Below, one piece after another: positions 62,709-64,000 of a stretch of 64,000 bases of DNA. The first letter of the stretch is position 1. Each line of letters opens with the position of its first letter. This stretch comes from Paenibacillus lignilyticus. GTDB lineage: Bacteria; Bacillota; Bacilli; Paenibacillales; Paenibacillaceae. The DNA lies in NCBI RefSeq assembly GCF_017942085.1, contig NZ_JAGKSP010000001.1, positions 806,001 to 870,000 on the forward strand, written 5' to 3'. Position numbers and translations under genes: made by a program. The notes under the pieces are model-generated. The model saw nothing but the letters and a program-made list of their open reading frames with translations. It was not told the origin of the DNA and made no database searches.

Positions 62709-63763
62709 GCTTTCACCTCGTGCAGCTTTGTACCGCTATAAATAGGGATCATTTTACCGGCTATCCGGCTCCAATCGAGCTCTCGCAGCTTGGCCTCAAT
62801 TTGCTTCTCCGTTTGCTTCATATCCATGTCCAATGACTTTCGAAGCGCATTGCGCAAGCCGTTAGGGTCCTCCGGATCGTACAGAATGCCGCATTCGCCT
62901 GTTACATACTCACCGAGCGCGCCAAGATTCGGCGCTATAACCGGCTTATGATGGGATAAAGCCAGAATCGCGCTCCCGGATGTCGTGATTTGGTTGTACG
63001 GCAATACGACCCGATCGGCCGCTTGCAGATAGTCGGCCAGTTCATCATCACCCACAAACTGCGGATAAACGCTAATGGCTCCATCGCTGTTGTAGGCGTC
63101 GATGAAATCCAGGCTGTACCCCTTATCGACCCTTCCGGCGATTAACAAACTGCAATGCTCAAGATTCAGTGACGCGAACGCCTCCACGAGTCGATCAACC
63201 CCTTTGTACGGATTGATCCGACCGACGAACAAGAACAGGAACCGGTCCGGCGCGATGCCGAATTTCCGGCGGATATCCGTTCCTGTACCCGGATAGGCGC
63301 CAACATAATGGCCATGCGGCGTCACCACAAGCTTTCTTGGCGATATCCCAAACACGCCGGAAACTTCCTGCTTCACCGACTCGCTCAGGACAAAAGCGCG
63401 GTGGCAAACGGTCAAAATATACTTGCGCATGATATAGTCCCAGCGTGTTCTGCCTGAATGCGGCCAAATGTTGTGAACGGTCCAGAACAAGCGAACGCCT
63501 CTGATCCTGTAATAGAGCAGCAGGAGCGCGAAGAACAGCGACTTCAGGACGGTCAATGCCAATCCGGATGCATGCTGATAGGAATTACTCGGCCAATGCA
63601 TGTGGACGATGTCCCCGCTGCCCGGCTTCAGCACCGTTTCTTTGTCATAATGCTCGACATGCAATCCTGCCTGCTCAATCGATTTGGTCAGCAGTTCGCT
63701 GTATTTATTATCCGGGCTCGCTTTGGGCCACATGTAAACGGTCGACTTGCTCATGGTGCTCAT
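62705..63763 (-). CDS. glycosyltransferase family 4 (GT-B)
   Basis: 352 residues. N-terminal acceptor domain with IVHMHWPSNSYQHA and TVHNIWPH; C-terminal donor domain with LFVGRINPYKGVDRLVEAF, VVLPYNQITTSGSAILAL (the E-x7-E region is replaced by this Q-containing loop) and PVIAPNLGALGEYV. The ATG at 63763 overlaps the upstream stop as ATGA. A second ATG at 63754 has better spacing from GGGAG and could be the true start. Donor sugar unknown. Confidence 0.93.
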   Translation of the reverse strand: MSTMSKSTVYMWPKASPDNKYSELLTKSIEQAGLHVEHYDKETVLKPGSGDIVHMHWPSNSYQHASGLALTVLKSLFFALLLLYYRIRGVRLFWTVHNIWPHSGRTRWDYIMRKYILTVCHRAFVLSESVKQEVSGVFGISPRKLVVTPHGHYVGAYPGTGTDIRRKFGIAPDRFLFLFVGRINPYKGVDRLVEAFASLNLEHCSLLIAGRVDKGYSLDFIDAYNSDGAISVYPQFVGDDELADYLQAADRVVLPYNQITTSGSAILALSHHKPVIAPNLGALGEYVTGECGILYDPEDPNGLRNALRKSLDMDMKQTEKQIEAKLRELDWSRIAGKMIPIYSGTKLHEVKA

Positions 63764-64000
63764 CTCCCGTTCACCCCTGCCAGCGCATATTCATGCTGGC
63801 CATATTGAATTTGTTCATATAGATTGAGGTGTTTGTCCAACAGCGATTGCGTCGTAAAGTTACGGCAATGCTTCAGACACTGCTCTCCAATCCTTCTTCT
63901 CTCGTCGCCCCTTAAGGCATGGAACGCGATAATTTTGGCTTGGATCGCTTCCGCGCTCCCCGGAGCAAAGAGGAATTCGCCCGGATTCCAGACCGCATCC
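63760..64000 (-). CDS. glycosyltransferase C-terminus (cut by window edge)
   Basis: The last 79 residues of a protein that enters from the right edge, with no start in the window. AVWNPGEFLFAPGSAEAIQA, then KIIAFHAL and CRNFTTQSLLDKHLNLYE, fits the end of a GT4-type glycosyltransferase (terminal helix returning to the N-domain). Its TGA overlaps the next gene's ATG. Family call is moderate because the catalytic part is missing. Confidence 0.6.
   Translation of the reverse strand, partial: DAVWNPGEFLFAPGSAEAIQAKIIAFHALRGDERRRIGEQCLKHCRNFTTQSLLDKHLNLYEQIQYGQHEYALAGVNGR

Overview
The window looks like a chromosomal segment of a spore-forming, low/mid-GC Gram-positive bacterium of the Paenibacillaceae type (Paenibacillus/Cohnella-like). 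The reasons are strong Shine-Dalgarno sequences with frequent GTG/TTG starts, a gerA/gerB/gerC-type spore germination operon, LplB/YtcP-type sugar ABC permeases, a YesM/YesN-type two-component pair, a hutHUIG operon, and a lasso-peptide cluster with HPr-kinase-like tailoring kinases. The genus is inferred from gene content only; no search was run.

Layout. 1-2.5 kb: the N-terminal part of an alpha-L-rhamnosidase-like gene, divergent from a LacI-family regulator. 2.5-11.7 kb: a glycine-cleavage island. gcvH-lipA-lpd-lipM (minus) and gcvT-gcvPA-gcvPB (plus) diverge from one 150-bp promoter region, and each has its own tandem glycine riboswitch and terminator. 11.7-12.65 kb: a collapsed efeO-efeB-efeU iron-uptake locus left as three fused fragments. 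12.7-18.3 kb: a germination operon, a TMEM175-like channel, a secreted Hcp-fold protein and a small tyrosine-type phosphatase. 18.8-27.1 kb: a sugar ABC transporter (two permeases and a lipoprotein) followed by a GH38 alpha-mannosidase and an ADP-ribosylglycohydrolase-fold protein. 27.4-33.2 kb: histidine utilisation. 33.2-40.6 kb: a YesM/YesN pair with a perfect cre site, a WG-repeat protein, a sugar isomerase plus Gfo/Idh/MocA dehydrogenase behind LacI/CcpA-type operators, and an APS kinase. 40.6-41.4 kb: a gene-free repeat island with two repeat families.

41.4-53 kb is the most interesting part: a double lasso-peptide cluster on the minus strand. In transcription order it runs sulfotransferase, cyclase C2, precursor A2, kinase K2, RRE protein B1, protease B2, nucleotidyltransferase-like N, cyclase C1, precursor A1, kinase K1, exporter D. 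The cyclase-precursor-kinase triplet is present twice around a single B1-B2-N set. The two precursor genes encode only 46 and 43 residues; both have a Trp-containing leader, Thr at -2, Asp at core position 9 (ring closure) and a C-terminal Ser (the predicted kinase target).

53-64 kb is an exopolysaccharide cluster on the same strand (glycosyltransferases, flippase, acetyltransferase, pyruvyltransferase, ManC, UDP-glucose dehydrogenase, a large secreted glycoside hydrolase). It runs with short gaps into the sulfotransferase and lasso genes. The right edge cuts a glycosyltransferase.
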